Assembly: GCA_949948715.1 (NCBI GenBank)
Contig: CATLGW010000017.1
Coordinates: 1 to 50,460 of the forward strand
DNA length: 50,460 nt
Reading direction: 5' to 3'
DNA from: an uncultured Lachnospiraceae bacterium
GTDB taxonomy: Bacteria > Bacillota > Clostridia > Lachnospirales > Lachnospiraceae
Below the pieces are notes generated by a model. It had not been told where the DNA came from and did not search any database. It saw only the letters and a program-made list of their open reading frames with translations. The number at the start of each line of letters is the position of its first letter. Within the stretch, counting starts at the first letter, position 1. Of the stretch, positions 50,420 through 50,460 are shown piece after piece. The position numbers and the translations under genes were made by a program.

Positions 50420-50460
50420 ATGGGAAGAAAATCAAGTATTATCAATCTTACTGCAGAAGA
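50420..50460 (+). CDS. Start of a probable IS630-like transposase (cut by window end)
   Basis: The first 13 codons, MGRKSSIINLTAE, follow GGAGG at about 50405 and resemble the N-terminus of IS630-family transposases, which often read ...LT.EE. The rest lies outside the window. The A/T-rich stretch 50330-50400 before it differs from the local GC-rich style and may hold the element's left end, but I cannot define the inverted repeat or the TA target. The assignment rests on 13 residues. Confidence 0.35.
   Translation, partial: MGRKSSIINLTAE

Overview
The window looks like a chromosomal segment of a GC-rich, Gram-positive gut-type anaerobe, most likely a butyrate-forming Lachnospiraceae (Clostridia). 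Three things support this: the compact gene order thl-crt-hbd-bcd-etfB-etfA, several VWA, transglutaminase and MBG-type surface proteins with Gram-positive tails, and strong AGGAGG-type ribosome sites with TTGACA/TATAAT-type promoters. No tRNA, rRNA or CRISPR array was seen. The start of a probable transposase gene lies at the right edge.

Layout. 1-3580: a 109-bp tandem duplication over the 3' end of a NUDIX gene, a nitrilase-family hydrolase, a membrane-anchored XRE regulator and a flavin reductase-rubredoxin fusion. 3831-20079: a surface and export region. It holds a 1452-residue transglutaminase/MBG wall protein, a lipoprotein, a 1122-residue VWA protein that looks like two secreted proteins fused end to end, a two-component system, a DUF3737 beta-helix protein, and a VIT-VWA protein followed by an exosortase-family membrane protease. 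20047-23457: a two-gene unit in which a receiver domain is fused to a small alarmone ((p)ppGpp) synthetase, followed by a hybrid histidine kinase. 23484-27749: a phosphonate unit (transaminase, PEP mutase, cytidylyltransferase) continuing into a DUF4430 protein and an ECF-type S component. 27786-32960: an acyltransferase and a MarR-controlled heterodimeric ABC exporter. 33061-37703: CapA-like lipoprotein, cysteine-cluster protein, GH43-like hydrolase, a 34-bp tandem repeat and mtnA. 37909-44089: the butyryl-CoA operon with a strong promoter and a Rex-like site. 44118-48698: a PAS membrane protein with a small partner, then a DUF3877-like gene and a P1B metal ATPase with its chaperone behind an ArsR-type operator. 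48729-50291: glmM. 50420-end: transposase start.

Most noteworthy. The VIT-VWA/exosortase pair is a self-contained candidate sorting system: the substrate ends in an SEP motif, a hydrophobic stretch and a basic tail, and the promoter carries four roughly 11-bp-phased direct repeats. Next to it, converging on it by 33 bp, is an alarmone synthetase that appears wired to phosphorelay signalling. The phosphonate operon has PEP mutase and a transaminase but no phosphonopyruvate decarboxylase in the window. Functional assignments rest on motifs read by eye, without database searches.
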